Source: Xanthobacter dioxanivorans (GTDB lineage: Bacteria > Pseudomonadota > Alphaproteobacteria > Rhizobiales > Xanthobacteraceae). From it: a DNA stretch of 64,000 nt. Position numbers and translations under genes: made by a program. The stretch covers positions 3,266,501 to 3,330,500 of the forward strand of contig NZ_CP063362.1 of assembly GCF_016807805.1 (NCBI RefSeq), written 5' to 3'. Below are positions 1 to 9,500 of the stretch, piece by piece. Every line of letters begins with the position of its first letter. The stretch's first letter is position 1. The notes beneath the pieces are model-generated. The model worked only from the letters and a program-made list of their open reading frames with translations, was not told the origin of the DNA and made no database searches.

Positions 1-414
1 GCCCGACAGGGCGCTGGGCCGGCGCGCCAGCAATGGTGCGAGGCCGAGGATGTCCGCCACCTGCGCCACCCGCCGGTCGATCTCCGCACCGGGAAGGCTG
101 CGCCGGCGCAGGCCGAATGCGAGGTTCTCCGCCACGCTCATGTGCGGATAGAGGGCGTAGGACTGGAACACCATGGCGATGTCCCGGTCCTTGGCCGGCA
201 CGTCGTTCACCACCCGCCCGTCGATGGAGAGGGTGCCGCCGGAGATGGTCTCCAGCCCGGCGATCATGCGCAGCGTGGTGGACTTGCCGCAGCCGGACGG
301 GCCGAGCAGCACCATGAACTCGCCGTCGTTCACGGTGAGGTCCACGTTCTCCACCACGGTCGGTCCGCCGCCGCCATAGCGCTTGACGATGCGGTCGAGT
401 TTCACGACGGCCAT
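1..414 (-). CDS. ABC importer ATP-binding subunit, N-terminal part (MalK/UgpC type), cut by window edge
   Basis: This is the ATPase that would power the sugar-type importer encoded just upstream on the same strand. The first 138 codons are present. Walker A (GPSGCGKS) is at residues 38-45 and the Q-loop glutamine (MVFQSYALYP) at about 84. The sequence leaves the window inside the signature motif (it ends ...SALSG), so Walker B, the H-loop and any C-terminal TOBE domain cannot be seen. The ATG lies 7 nt past the stop of the permease gene, which fits one operon. Membership of the CUT1 ATPase group is inferred from motif spelling and context; the substrate is unknown. Confidence 0.93.
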   Translation of the reverse strand, partial: MAVVKLDRIVKRYGGGGPTVVENVDLTVNDGEFMVLLGPSGCGKSTTLRMIAGLETISGGTLSIDGRVVNDVPAKDRDIAMVFQSYALYPHMSVAENLAFGLRRRSLPGAEIDRRVAQVADILGLAPLLARRPSALSG

Positions 415-421
415 GGCTGCC

Positions 422-1279
422 TCACTTGATGGCGCCCGCGGTCATGCCGCGGATGAGTTTCTCGGAGAAGAAGACGTAGGCGATGATGACCGGGATGACC
501 GAGATCATCACCCCGGTGGCGATCATGCCGATGTCCTGGAAATGATCGCCCATGAAGGCACGGATGCCGATGGGCAGGGTGCGCTTGTCGGGATCGGTGA
601 TGAGCACCACGGCGAACAGGAACTCGTTCCACAGCTGGATGAAGTTCAGGATCAGCGTGGTGGCGATGGCCGGCATGCCCACCGGCAGGACGATGCGCCA
701 GAAGATCTCCAGGTCGCCGTAGCCGTCGATCTTGGCCGCGTCGAACAGGTCCTGCGGGATGCGGGCGAAGAAGCCTTCCAGCAGATAGACGGTGAGTGGC
801 AGCTGGAGCGAGATGTAGACCAGGGAGAGGCCAAGAAGGCTGTTGTACAGATTGTAGTCTACCAGGATCTGGTACAACGAGATCAAGGTGATCTGCGGCG
901 GGAAGATGATGGACGAGAACAAGATGCCGTAGATCAGCCGGTTGCCGCGGAAGCGGTAGCGCGCCAAAGCGTGGGCCGCGCCCGCGCCGATGAGCGTGAC
1001 CACCGCCACCGCGCCCACCACCACGAGGGTGGAGTTCCAGAAATAGGTTGCGAAGTCGGAATCCACCCAGGCGCTGCGGAACTGCTCCCAGTGGAAGGGC
1101 TTGGGCCAGGCATAGTGATCGGCGCTGATCTCCGCCGTGGTGCGCACCGACATGGTGGCGAGCCACAAAAACGGGCCGAGCGTGTAGACGGTGTAGACGC
1201 CCAGAACCAGGGCGAGCATGCCCCGGCCGAACAGGCGCGGCAGGGGCGCGGGGCCTTCGCGGGCGGCGATGGTGGCCAT
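422..1279 (-). CDS. Carbohydrate ABC transporter permease (MalG/UgpE type)
   Basis: A 285-residue inner-membrane permease of the CUT1 family. It has an N-terminal membrane span (LALVLGVYTVYTLGPFLWL) and further spans through the rest. The EAA-type coupling loop, AAKIDGYGDLEIFWRIVLP, sits near residue 190 and docks on the ATPase. Length is typical for MalG-like subunits. Its ATG is separated from the stop of the other permease by a single base, so the two are probably translationally coupled. It pairs with the second permease to form the channel for the substrate brought by the binding protein. Substrate specificity cannot be read from the sequence; the neighbouring dehydratase suggests a sugar or sugar acid. 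Confidence 0.93.
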   Translation of the reverse strand: MATIAAREGPAPLPRLFGRGMLALVLGVYTVYTLGPFLWLATMSVRTTAEISADHYAWPKPFHWEQFRSAWVDSDFATYFWNSTLVVVGAVAVVTLIGAGAAHALARYRFRGNRLIYGILFSSIIFPPQITLISLYQILVDYNLYNSLLGLSLVYISLQLPLTVYLLEGFFARIPQDLFDAAKIDGYGDLEIFWRIVLPVGMPAIATTLILNFIQLWNEFLFAVVLITDPDKRTLPIGIRAFMGDHFQDIGMIATGVMISVIPVIIAYVFFSEKLIRGMTAGAIK

Positions 1280-1280
1280 C

Positions 1281-2246
1281 TCAATACTCCAGCCGCTCGC
1301 GCGAGCCGAGCACGCGGTTGAGGATGATGACGGAGGCGCAGACCACCAGGAACCAGACCGTGGCGATGGCCGAGGGATAGCCGAGGTCGAAGGTGTTCCA
1401 GTTGAAGGCGCGCTTGTAGACGTAGGTGGAGACCGTCTCGGTGGCCCAGAGCGGCCCGCCCTGCGTCATGATCCAGACCAGGTCGAAGATCTTCATCTTG
1501 CCGATGAAGGCAAGGATGTAGAGGCTGAGCAACGTCGGTCGCAGCATGGGGATGATGATGAAGCGCAACTTGGCTCCCCAGCCGCAATTGTCGAGGTCGG
1601 CCGCCTCCAAGACTTCCTTTGGCAGCGAGTGGATCGCCGCGAGGCACACCACCATGTTGAACCCCGCCCATTTCCAGGCATGGGTGACGATGAGCGAGGC
1701 CAGCGCGAGCTTGGGGTCGCCGAGCCAGGAGGAGGCGAGGGCGTCGAGGCCGACGGTGCGCAGCAGCACGTTCAGCACGCCCCAATCGTAATTGTAGATC
1801 CACATCCACAGGATCGCGACGACCACGTAGGAGAGCAGCACCGGGGTGAACCACGCCACCCGCAGGAAGCGGGCGAACGGCACGCCGGCATAGAGCGCCA
1901 GCGCCAGCAGAAGGCCGGTGGCCACGTCGAGCACGGGGGCCACGAACGACCAGATGAAGGTGTTGCGCACCGCGATCCAGAAGGTCTCGTCGCCCATCAG
2001 ATCGCGATAGTTGGCAAGGCCGACGAAGGTGGCGTCCATGCCCTCGATGGTGAAGAAGCTGTCATAGATGGTGCGGAAGGCGGGGTAGGCGGTGAGCCCG
2101 CCATAGACCAGCAGGCCCGGCCCAAGGAAGACGGCGAGCACCAGGCGGCTGGCGCGGCGCGGATCGGCGAGGGAGGAGGAGGCGGAGGAGGAGGCTTGCG
2201 CCTCCCCGCTCCTGGACTTGCCCTGCAAGGCGGCGGCGTCGGGCAT
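1281..2246 (-). CDS. Carbohydrate ABC transporter permease (MalF/UgpA type)
   Basis: A 321-residue permease, partner of the MalG-type subunit. The first about 30 residues are a polar, Ser/Ala-rich cytoplasmic tail (SSSASSSLADPRRASR). A first membrane span follows (LVLAVFLGPGLLVYGGL), then a periplasmic stretch and five more hydrophobic segments. The coupling loop is around LPKEVLEAADLDNCGWGAK. The ATG is 3 nt after the stop of the binding-protein gene. The order binding protein, MalF-type, MalG-type, ATPase is the standard CUT1 operon layout. High confidence in family, none in substrate. Confidence 0.92.
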   Translation of the reverse strand: MPDAAALQGKSRSGEAQASSSASSSLADPRRASRLVLAVFLGPGLLVYGGLTAYPAFRTIYDSFFTIEGMDATFVGLANYRDLMGDETFWIAVRNTFIWSFVAPVLDVATGLLLALALYAGVPFARFLRVAWFTPVLLSYVVVAILWMWIYNYDWGVLNVLLRTVGLDALASSWLGDPKLALASLIVTHAWKWAGFNMVVCLAAIHSLPKEVLEAADLDNCGWGAKLRFIIIPMLRPTLLSLYILAFIGKMKIFDLVWIMTQGGPLWATETVSTYVYKRAFNWNTFDLGYPSAIATVWFLVVCASVIILNRVLGSRERLEY

Positions 2247-2249
2247 GGG

Positions 2250-3536
2250 TCAGTTCTTCAGGCAGGCGGCGTCCATCTTCTCCGCCGCCTCCTGCACGCT
2301 GATCAGGCCGGCGGGGAATGCGCTGTTCATCACCTGCACATAGGTGTCGGCGCACTTGGCCCGATAGTAGAGAAGCGGGGTGCCGAAGAAGTAGTTCACG
2401 TTCGTGTTGCGGGCGTTCAGGTCGGCGAAATATGCCTTGTGCGGGCTCTCGATCTTGGCGGGATCGGATTTGAGGCCGCTCTGCAGCGACACCTGGCTGA
2501 TCCACTTGGTGCCGTTTTCGGCGGTGGCCATGGACTTGAGGAGCGCGCCGGCGCAGTCCTTGTTCTTGCCCTTGGAATACATCACGAAGCTGCCGGCCAC
2601 GGCGAGGGTCTTGCAATCCGGGCAGGCGCCCTTGTCCATGGCGGGGAACTGCATGATGCCGAGCGGGAAATTGTCCGGCATGCCGCCTTTCTCCGGCGGG
2701 GCGAAGGCGCGGCCGGTGAACCAGCTGGGATCGGGGAAGGTCAACGCGCCGGGCGTATTGTAGAAGTAGAAGTGGCTCTCGCCGAGCTTCAGGGTGGAGA
2801 AGCTTTTGGGATAGGCGCCGGCGTCCACCAGCCCCTTGAACCAGGTCATCACTTCGGCGACCCGCGGGTCCTTGAACGACAATTCGCCGGTGAGCAGCTT
2901 GCCGTAGTCGTCCTTGCCGAGCTTGCGCAGCAGGGATTCGAACAGCAGCAGCCCGCCCGGGAACGGCCGGTCGCCGACCCCCTGCGCCACCGGGGTGATG
3001 CCGGCGGCGGCGCCCTTCTTCACCAGGTCGGCGAACTGCGCCTGGGTGAGCTGGCCGGAGGCGGGAACGTCGATGCCGACTTTCTTGACCAGGTCCTTGT
3101 TGTAGTAGAGCTCGACCGTATAGGCCTCCACCGGCACGCCATAGACCTTGCCCTTGGAGGTCCAGGCGGGCTTTGCCCAGTCTTCGAGGCCGGCAAGGTC
3201 GATGTAGCCGTCGAGCGGTTCGAGGAAGCCGCCGGCGAGGAATTCCGGCTGGTCGGGCTCCATGTAGAAGATGTCCGGCGCCTGGCCGGTGCGCACGGCG
3301 GATTTGGCCTGGGTGTAGATGTCCGCCTTGGGGATGAAGCTCAGCTTCACCGTGCACTGCTTGTTGGCCGCCTCGAAGTCCTTGACCCGCGCGGTCACCC
3401 AATCCTTCTTCGCCGGCTCGTCCGGCCAGTTGCTCCACATGGTGATCTGGGTCGGCTCCTGCGCCAGCGCGGGGCCCGCTCCCCCTGCCGCGGCGGCCAG
3501 TATCGCTGCGATGCCGATCCTCCGAATGCTCTTCAT
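2250..3536 (-). CDS. Extracellular sugar-binding protein of an ABC importer (family 1)
   Basis: A 428-residue periplasmic binding protein, first gene of the importer operon. A Sec signal peptide is clear: positive start MKSIRR, hydrophobic core, then cleavage after ALA at about residue 25. The mature protein begins QEPTQITMWSNWPDEP, the usual family-1 beta-strand. Near the C-terminus is PAGLISVQEAAEKMDAAC, a pattern common at the end of these proteins. Five cysteines in the mature part (e.g. ACPDCK) are unusual for the family and could form disulfides in the periplasm. It faces the divergent promoter shared with the dehydratase gene, so uptake and catabolism are probably co-regulated. Confidence 0.92.
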   Translation of the reverse strand: MKSIRRIGIAAILAAAAGGAGPALAQEPTQITMWSNWPDEPAKKDWVTARVKDFEAANKQCTVKLSFIPKADIYTQAKSAVRTGQAPDIFYMEPDQPEFLAGGFLEPLDGYIDLAGLEDWAKPAWTSKGKVYGVPVEAYTVELYYNKDLVKKVGIDVPASGQLTQAQFADLVKKGAAAGITPVAQGVGDRPFPGGLLLFESLLRKLGKDDYGKLLTGELSFKDPRVAEVMTWFKGLVDAGAYPKSFSTLKLGESHFYFYNTPGALTFPDPSWFTGRAFAPPEKGGMPDNFPLGIMQFPAMDKGACPDCKTLAVAGSFVMYSKGKNKDCAGALLKSMATAENGTKWISQVSLQSGLKSDPAKIESPHKAYFADLNARNTNVNYFFGTPLLYYRAKCADTYVQVMNSAFPAGLISVQEAAEKMDAACLKN

Positions 3537-3596
3537 TGGCGTTGCTCCCTGTGGATGCCTGTTCTGATTTTGGCGGGAGAGTGCGGGCGGGGCATT

Positions 3597-3673
3597 TTAT
3601 TGTCAATAATGAAACGCAGTTGCGCGTTAAATTTCGCATTATTCGCCAATCGCGCATTCATATTATTGACAAT
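3597..3673. promoter_or_regulatory. Paired inverted operator-like sites in the divergent importer/dehydratase promoter
   Basis: Two exact 12-bp inverted copies, ATTGTCAATAAT (3599-3610) and ATTATTGACAAT (3662-3673), face each other across 51 bp in the 199-bp gap between the binding-protein and dehydratase genes. The left copy lies in a 13-bp palindrome TTATTGTCAATAA (3597-3609); the right has the core ATTGACAAT. The region is AT-rich compared with its surroundings. The shape is that of dimeric operators, for example of GntR/FadR-type regulators, but no regulator gene is adjacent inside the window, so the cognate factor is unknown. Confidence 0.6.
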
Positions 3674-3735
3674 CAAATGGCTGGCGCGGATTGTCCGGAC
3701 CCAGTCGGCGATGATCGACGCGAGGGAAGGCGAGG

Positions 3736-5448
3736 ATGGCCCGAGGACTGCGAAAGGGACTGACGAGCTATGGGGATGACGGCTTCGCGCTGTTCCTGCG
3801 CAAGGCGTTCATCAAGGCGATGGGCTATTCCGACGATGCCCTCGACCGCCCCATCGTCGGCATCACCAACACCTACAGCGACTACAATCCCTGCCACGGC
3901 AACGCCCCGGCGCTGATCGAGGCGGTGAAGCGCGGCGTCATGCTCGCCGGCGCCATGCCCATGGTGTTCCCCACCATCTCCATCCACGAGAGCTTTGCCC
4001 ACCCGACCTCCATGTTCCTGCGCAACCTCATGGCCATGGACACGGAGGAGATGATCCGCGCCCAGCCCATGGATGCGGTGGTGGTGATCGGCGGCTGCGA
4101 CAAGACCCTTCCCGCCCAGATCATGGCGGCGGCCAGCGTGGACCTGCCCACTGTCGTGGTGCCGGTGGGGCCCATGGTGGTCGGCCATCACCGCGGCGAG
4201 GTGCTGGGTGCCTGCACCGACTGCCGGCGCCTGTGGAGCGCGCACCGGGCGGGCGAGATCGACGAAGGGGAGATCGAGACGGTCAACGGGCGCCTCGCCC
4301 CCTCCGTCGGCACCTGCATGGTCATGGGCACCGCCAGCACCATGGCCTGCATCACCGAGGCCATGGGCCTGTCGCTGCCCATGAGCGCGACGATCCCGGC
4401 CCCTCATGCGGAGCGCGTCCGCCTCGCCGAGGCGAGCGGCAAGGTCGCCGCGCGCCTTGCGGTGGACGGCGGGCCACGGCCCTCCGCGCTGCTCACCCCG
4501 GCCGCGTTCCGCAACGCCATGGTGGTGCTGCAGGCCATCGGCGGCTCGACCAACGGCATCGTCCACCTCACCGCCATCGCCAACCGCACCGAACACCGCT
4601 TCACCCTCGACACCCTGGACGCCATCGGCCGCGACGTGCCGGTGCTGGTGGACCTGAAGCCCTCCGGCGCCCACTACATGGAGCACTTCCACCATGCCGG
4701 CGGCGTGCCCAAGCTGCTCGCCCAGCTCGGCGACCTGATCGACCTCGACGCGCCCTCCGTCGCCGGCGGGACCCTGCGCGAGGTGGTGGCCGCCGCAGAG
4801 GACGTGCCTGGGCAGGATGTGATCCGGCCGCGCGGGCGGCCAATCAAGGCGCAGGGCTCCATGGTGGTGCTCACGGGCAACCTCGCGCCGCGTGGCGCCA
4901 TCCTCAAGCAGGCGGCCGCCACCGAGCGGCTGCTCCAGCACACCGGCCGCGCGGTGGTGTTCGAATCCGTCGGCGACATGGCGGCGCGGATCGACGATCC
5001 CGACCTCGACGTCACCGCCGACGACGTGCTGGTGCTGCGCAACACCGGCCCCAAGGGCGCGCCGGGCATGCCGGAGGCGGGCTACCTGCCCATCCCGAAG
5101 AAGCTCGGCCGCCAGGGCGTGAAGGACATGGTGCGCATTTCCGACGCGCGGATGAGTGGCACGGCCTTCGGCACCATCGTGCTGCACATCACCCCGGAAT
5201 CGGCCATCGGCGGCCCGCTGGCTCTGGTGGTGAGCGGCGACATGATCCGTCTCGACGTGGCCGGCCGCCGCATCGATCTCCTGGTCGGCGAGGACGAGCT
5301 CGCCAGAAGGCGCGCCGCCCTGTCGGCGGAACTCGCGCCGCCCTTGCCGGAGCGCGGCTATGCCCGCCTGTTCCAGCAGAGCGTGACCCAGGCCGACGAA
5401 GGCTGCGACTTCGACTTCATGGTCCGCCATCCCGGCGAGGCGCCTTGA
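3736..5448 (+). CDS. IlvD/Edd family dehydratase, probably a sugar-acid (aldonate) dehydratase
   Basis: A 570-residue iron-sulfur dehydratase that removes water from a dihydroxy acid to give a 2-keto-3-deoxy acid. The three family cysteines are in place: Cys53 (NPCHGN), Cys121 (GGCDKTLPAQ) and Cys194 (VGTCMVMG). The C-terminal domain has the conserved DARMSGTAFG segment near residue 470. Length matches the aldonate dehydratases (arabonate, xylonate, galactonate) and also dihydroxy-acid dehydratase. Because it is divergent from a CUT1 sugar importer and followed by a lactonase-like amidohydrolase, a sugar-acid role is favoured over branched-chain amino acid synthesis. The ATG at 3736 has a purine-rich GGAAGG at a normal distance. 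Confidence 0.88.
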   Translation: MARGLRKGLTSYGDDGFALFLRKAFIKAMGYSDDALDRPIVGITNTYSDYNPCHGNAPALIEAVKRGVMLAGAMPMVFPTISIHESFAHPTSMFLRNLMAMDTEEMIRAQPMDAVVVIGGCDKTLPAQIMAAASVDLPTVVVPVGPMVVGHHRGEVLGACTDCRRLWSAHRAGEIDEGEIETVNGRLAPSVGTCMVMGTASTMACITEAMGLSLPMSATIPAPHAERVRLAEASGKVAARLAVDGGPRPSALLTPAAFRNAMVVLQAIGGSTNGIVHLTAIANRTEHRFTLDTLDAIGRDVPVLVDLKPSGAHYMEHFHHAGGVPKLLAQLGDLIDLDAPSVAGGTLREVVAAAEDVPGQDVIRPRGRPIKAQGSMVVLTGNLAPRGAILKQAAATERLLQHTGRAVVFESVGDMAARIDDPDLDVTADDVLVLRNTGPKGAPGMPEAGYLPIPKKLGRQGVKDMVRISDARMSGTAFGTIVLHITPESAIGGPLALVVSGDMIRLDVAGRRIDLLVGEDELARRRAALSAELAPPLPERGYARLFQQSVTQADEGCDFDFMVRHPGEAP

Positions 5449-6319
5449 GCGCGGGCGCGCCGCTCTGCCTGCCGCCGCGTCCCCTCGCCACCACCGGGAC
5501 CGGGCGGGTGCTGGCGCCGGGCACCTGCGACACGCACATGCATGTGTTCGGCCCGGCGGCGCGCTACCCCCTCGCCGGGGGCGCAGCTACACGCCGCAGC
5601 CGGTCACGCTGGAGGACTACCGACCCGTCATGGCGGCACTGGGCATCGACCGGGCCGTGCTGGTGCAACCCAGCGTCTACGGCACCGACAATTCGGCCCT
5701 GCTGGATGCCCTGCGGCAGATGCCGGACCGCCTGCGCGGCGTGGTGGTGGTGCGCCCCGACATGGCCGACCACGACCTCATGGCGCTGCATAAAACCGGC
5801 GTGCGGGGCATCCGGGTGAACCGCCGCAATCCGGGAGGCCTGGCGCTGGAGGATGTGGCGGGGCTGGCGCGGCGGGTGGCGCCCCTCGGCTGGCACATCC
5901 AGCTCCAGGTGGAATTGTCCCGTGGGGCGGATCTCGCCGCACTGGCGCAGGACTGCCCGGCGCCACTGGTGCTCGACCATTTCGGCTTTCTGGACCCGCG
6001 CTGGTCGGTCACGAGCGCGGCCTTCACCGGGCTCCTGCGTCTTCTGGCCGGCGGCGGCCTCTGGCTGAAGCTCTCCGCGCCCTACCGGATCAGCCGGCAG
6101 GGTCCTCCTTATGCGGACCTGCGCCCCTTCGTCGATACCCTGCTCGCCCACCGGCCGGATCGCCTGCTCTGGGCCACCGACTGGCCCCATACGGAATTGT
6201 GGGCGGGCATGCCGGACGATGGGGAGCTTGCCGGCGCCCTGGGCCTGACCGAGACGCCGCGTGAGCTGCAATCCCTGGTGTTCGTGGACAACCCCGCGCG
6301 CCTCTACGGCTTCGACTGA
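5445..6319 (+). pseudogene. Amidohydrolase family 2 (LigI-like lactonase), frameshifted
   Basis: The gene can be rebuilt as about 291 codons from a TTG at 5445 that overlaps the dehydratase stop (TTGA). The first frame carries the metal-binding start CDTHMHVFGPAARYPLA. At 5578-5586 a run of five G's breaks the frame, and the next frame continues sensibly as GRSYTPQPVTLEDYRPVMAAL to the C-terminus, with the second metal-site motif TDWPHTEL near 6180. One missing G (six instead of five) restores a full-length protein, so this is either a real one-base deletion or a sequencing error. The longest ATG-started intact piece is 5630-6319 (229 aa), which lacks the HxH motif and would be inactive. The family includes 2-pyrone-4,6-dicarboxylate hydrolase and sugar lactonases. 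Confidence 0.75.
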
Positions 6320-6378
6320 GAAGCTTGCATCCCCATCCACACGGCGCCGCTTCCGCCGGTCTGCACCTGCGCATCCAT

Positions 6379-6402
6379 GCCGCCCGGACCCTTCCGGGCG
6401 GC
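6379..6402 (+). terminator. GC-rich hairpin after the dehydratase/amidohydrolase operon
   Basis: A perfect 10-bp stem, GCCGCCCGGA and TCCGGGCGGC, with a 4-nt loop, starts 60 nt past the amidohydrolase stop. No clear T tract follows, so termination is plausible rather than certain. Confidence 0.5.
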
Positions 6403-6598
6403 GCATGTTGCGGCCTCATCAGCGTGAGAGCCCGGCAGGCTGGTCCCGCGCCTTCCCCATCAAGGCGATTTCCGGAACGCTGGATATGATGGGTATCAAC
6501 GTGTCGGAGCGATTTTTCGCTAAATTACTTATCGTTGTGATAAAAGGACTTAGATGATGTCCGCGAAAGTTCCTCGCGAAGCGGGCAGATGAGAAACA

Positions 6599-9500
6599 AT
6601 GCCGAAGTTGCCAGCCCGCGCGGCCCGAGGGAACGCGCCAAGATCAAAGGGACCTCCCTTGGCGGCAGCCCCGGCTCGCTGGTCCCGAGACTTTCCCGTC
6701 GTCGGGGTGGGGGCTTCAGCCGGTGGTCTGGAGGCCTGCAAGAAGCTGCTTGACGCCCTTCCCGGCGACCACGGGATGGCGCTCATTCTCGTCCTGCACC
6801 TCGACCCCACCCACGAAAGCATGATGGCGGATCTTCTGGCCACCCACACCTCGATGGTGGTGCAGCAGGCCGCGGACGGCATGCCGATCGAGCCCGATCA
6901 CCTCTACATCATCCCGCCGGGATTCTATCTGTCGGTCGATGCCGGCCATCTGCGTCTCTCCGCACCCGAAGAACCGCATGGCGCGCGGCTGCCGTTCGAC
7001 TTTCTCCTGAAGTCGCTGGTGGACGATTATGGCCCCGACGCCATCGGCGTGATCCTTTCGGGCACCGGGGCGGACGGCACCGCCGGCCTGAAGGCGGTAA
7101 AGGAGAAGGGCGGCTTCACCCTCGCCCAGGACCCGGAGGAGGCCGACTACGACGGCATGCCGCGCAGCGCCATTGCCGCCGGCGCCGTGGATCTCGTGCT
7201 GCCGGTGGGGAAGATCCCCGCAGCGCTGCTGACGCACGGCCGGCAGCCGGACGACGGACCGGCGAATGTCGCCCTGGCGCAGATCGTCGATCTCCTGCGG
7301 GCCAGCACGGCGTTCGACTTCACCCTCTACAAGCCCGGGACGCTGCAGCGCCGGACCGAACGGCGCATGGCCCTGGCGTCCATGGGTGGCAGCGACATGG
7401 AGCGTTACCTGGAGCTGCTGCGGAAAAATCCGGCCGAGCTCGATCTTTTGGCCAAGGACCTGCTCATCAACGTCACCGGCTTCTTCCGCGATCCCCAGGT
7501 GTTCGAGTTTCTCGCCAGGGACATCATCCCCGAGCTGGTGCGCGAGCATCCCCTCGATCGCCCGTTTCGCATCTGGGTGCCGGGTTGCAGCACCGGGGAG
7601 GAAGCCTATTCCCTCGCCATGCTGTTCTTCGAGGCCATCACCGCCGCCAGGCGCAACGTCCGGGTCCAGGTGTTCGCCTCGGATATCGATCCGGATGCCG
7701 TCGCGAAGGCGCGGGAGGGCTTTTATCCCGAGACCATTGCAGGCACCATGTCGCCCGAGCGGCTCGAACGCTTCTTCACCAAGGACGCGCACGGCTTCAG
7801 GATCACGCCGGACCTGCGCGCCGCGGTGGTGTTCACGGTGCAGAACGTGCTGGCGGACCCGCCGTTTTCGCGCCTCGATCTGATTTCGTGCCGCAACCTC
7901 CTGATCTATCTGGGGCCCGAGGCGCAGGCCAGGATCGTTTCGCTGTTCCACTTCGCGCTGATCGAGGGCGGGCTTCTGCTGCTTGGAACGTCGGAGGAGG
8001 TCGGGAGCGCCGATGCCCGGTTCGAGGTCGTCTCCAAGCCCGCGCGGGTCTACCGGCGCACTGGGCAGCGCCGGCCGGGTGATCTGAGCTTCTCGATCGG
8101 CGCCTCGGGCGGGGTGAGCCTTTCCGCGCGTCCCGCACAGGTCTCTTCGCCATCCCGCCAAACCGCGCTCGCCGAGCTCTGCCGGAGGCTCGTTCTGGAG
8201 ACCTATGCGCCGGCGGCGGTGTTGATCAACCGCAACTACGAGTGCCTGTATTCCCTGGGATCGACCGACGCCTATCTGAGGCTGGCCCCGGGGCAGCCGA
8301 CCCTTGATCTGCTCTCCATGGCGCGGGAGGGCGTGCGCACCAAGCTCAGGGCGGGGATCCAGCGGGCCACCCAGGACAAGACGCGCGTCGTGGTGGAGGG
8401 TGGCAGGACCCACCGGGACGGCAAGGCCGTCGCCTTCAGCATCGCCGTGCACCCGGTGCTGAGCCAGGGTGAAGAGCTGCTGCTGGTCTGCTTTCTCGAC
8501 AGTCCCGTAGTCTCCGGCGGCCGCTCCGACCGGCCGATGCCCGAGCGTGAGCTGCGGCGCGTGGCCGAACTCGAACAGGAGCTGGCATCCACGCGCACCG
8601 AGCTCGAGAGCGCCATCCGCAATCTCGAGCTGTCCACCGAGGAGCAGAAGGCGGTCAACGAGGAGGCGCTCTCCGTCAACGAGGAGTTCCAGTCCACCAA
8701 CGAGGAGCTCCTGGCCTCCAAGGAGGAGCTGCAATCCCTCAACGAGGAACTCACCGCCCTCAACGGCCAGCTCCAGGAGACGCTGGAGCGGCAGCGCACC
8801 ACCTCCAGCGACCTTCAGAACGTGCTCTACAGCACCGACGTGGCGACCCTGTTCCTCGACACCCAGTTGAAGATCCGCTTCTTCACCCCGGCCACCCGGT
8901 CGCTCTTCAGCGTCATCCCGAGCGATGTGGGCCGGCCCCTGTCCGACCTCAATTCGCTGGCCGCCGACGAGACGCTGATGCCGGACATCCAGGCGGTGCT
9001 GGCGGGTTCCGTGGCGCACGAGCGGGAGATCGGGACGCGGAACGGGGCGTGGTATGTCCGCCGTATCCTGCCCTACCGAACCCAGGATGACGGCGTCGAC
9101 GGCGTCGTCATCACCTTCGTCGATGTCACCGAGCGTCGGCGGGCCGCCGACGCGCTGGAGACCGCGAGGCGGGATGCGGAGCTGGCCAACAGCGCCAAGT
9201 CGCGCTTCCTGGCCGCCGCGAGCCACGACCTGCGCCAACCGCTGCAGTCGCTCGTTCTGCTCCAGGGGCTCCTGGCGAAGGCGGCGGAGGGCGAGAAGGC
9301 GGAACGGCTGGTCAAGCGGCTGGATGAAACCATCAGCGCCATGTCGGGCATGCTGAACGCGCTGCTCGACATCAACCAGATCGAGGCCGGCACCATCCGG
9401 GCAGACGTCGTCGGCTTCCCGATCAACGACGTGCTCGACCGCATGCGGGAAGAGCTGACCTATCACGCGCGCGCCAAGAAGCTGACCCTGCGGGTGATCC

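Noticed and set aside
1218..3779. 853-codon plus-strand open frame across the importer operon
   Set aside because: Antisense to three well-supported importer genes; no family resemblance.
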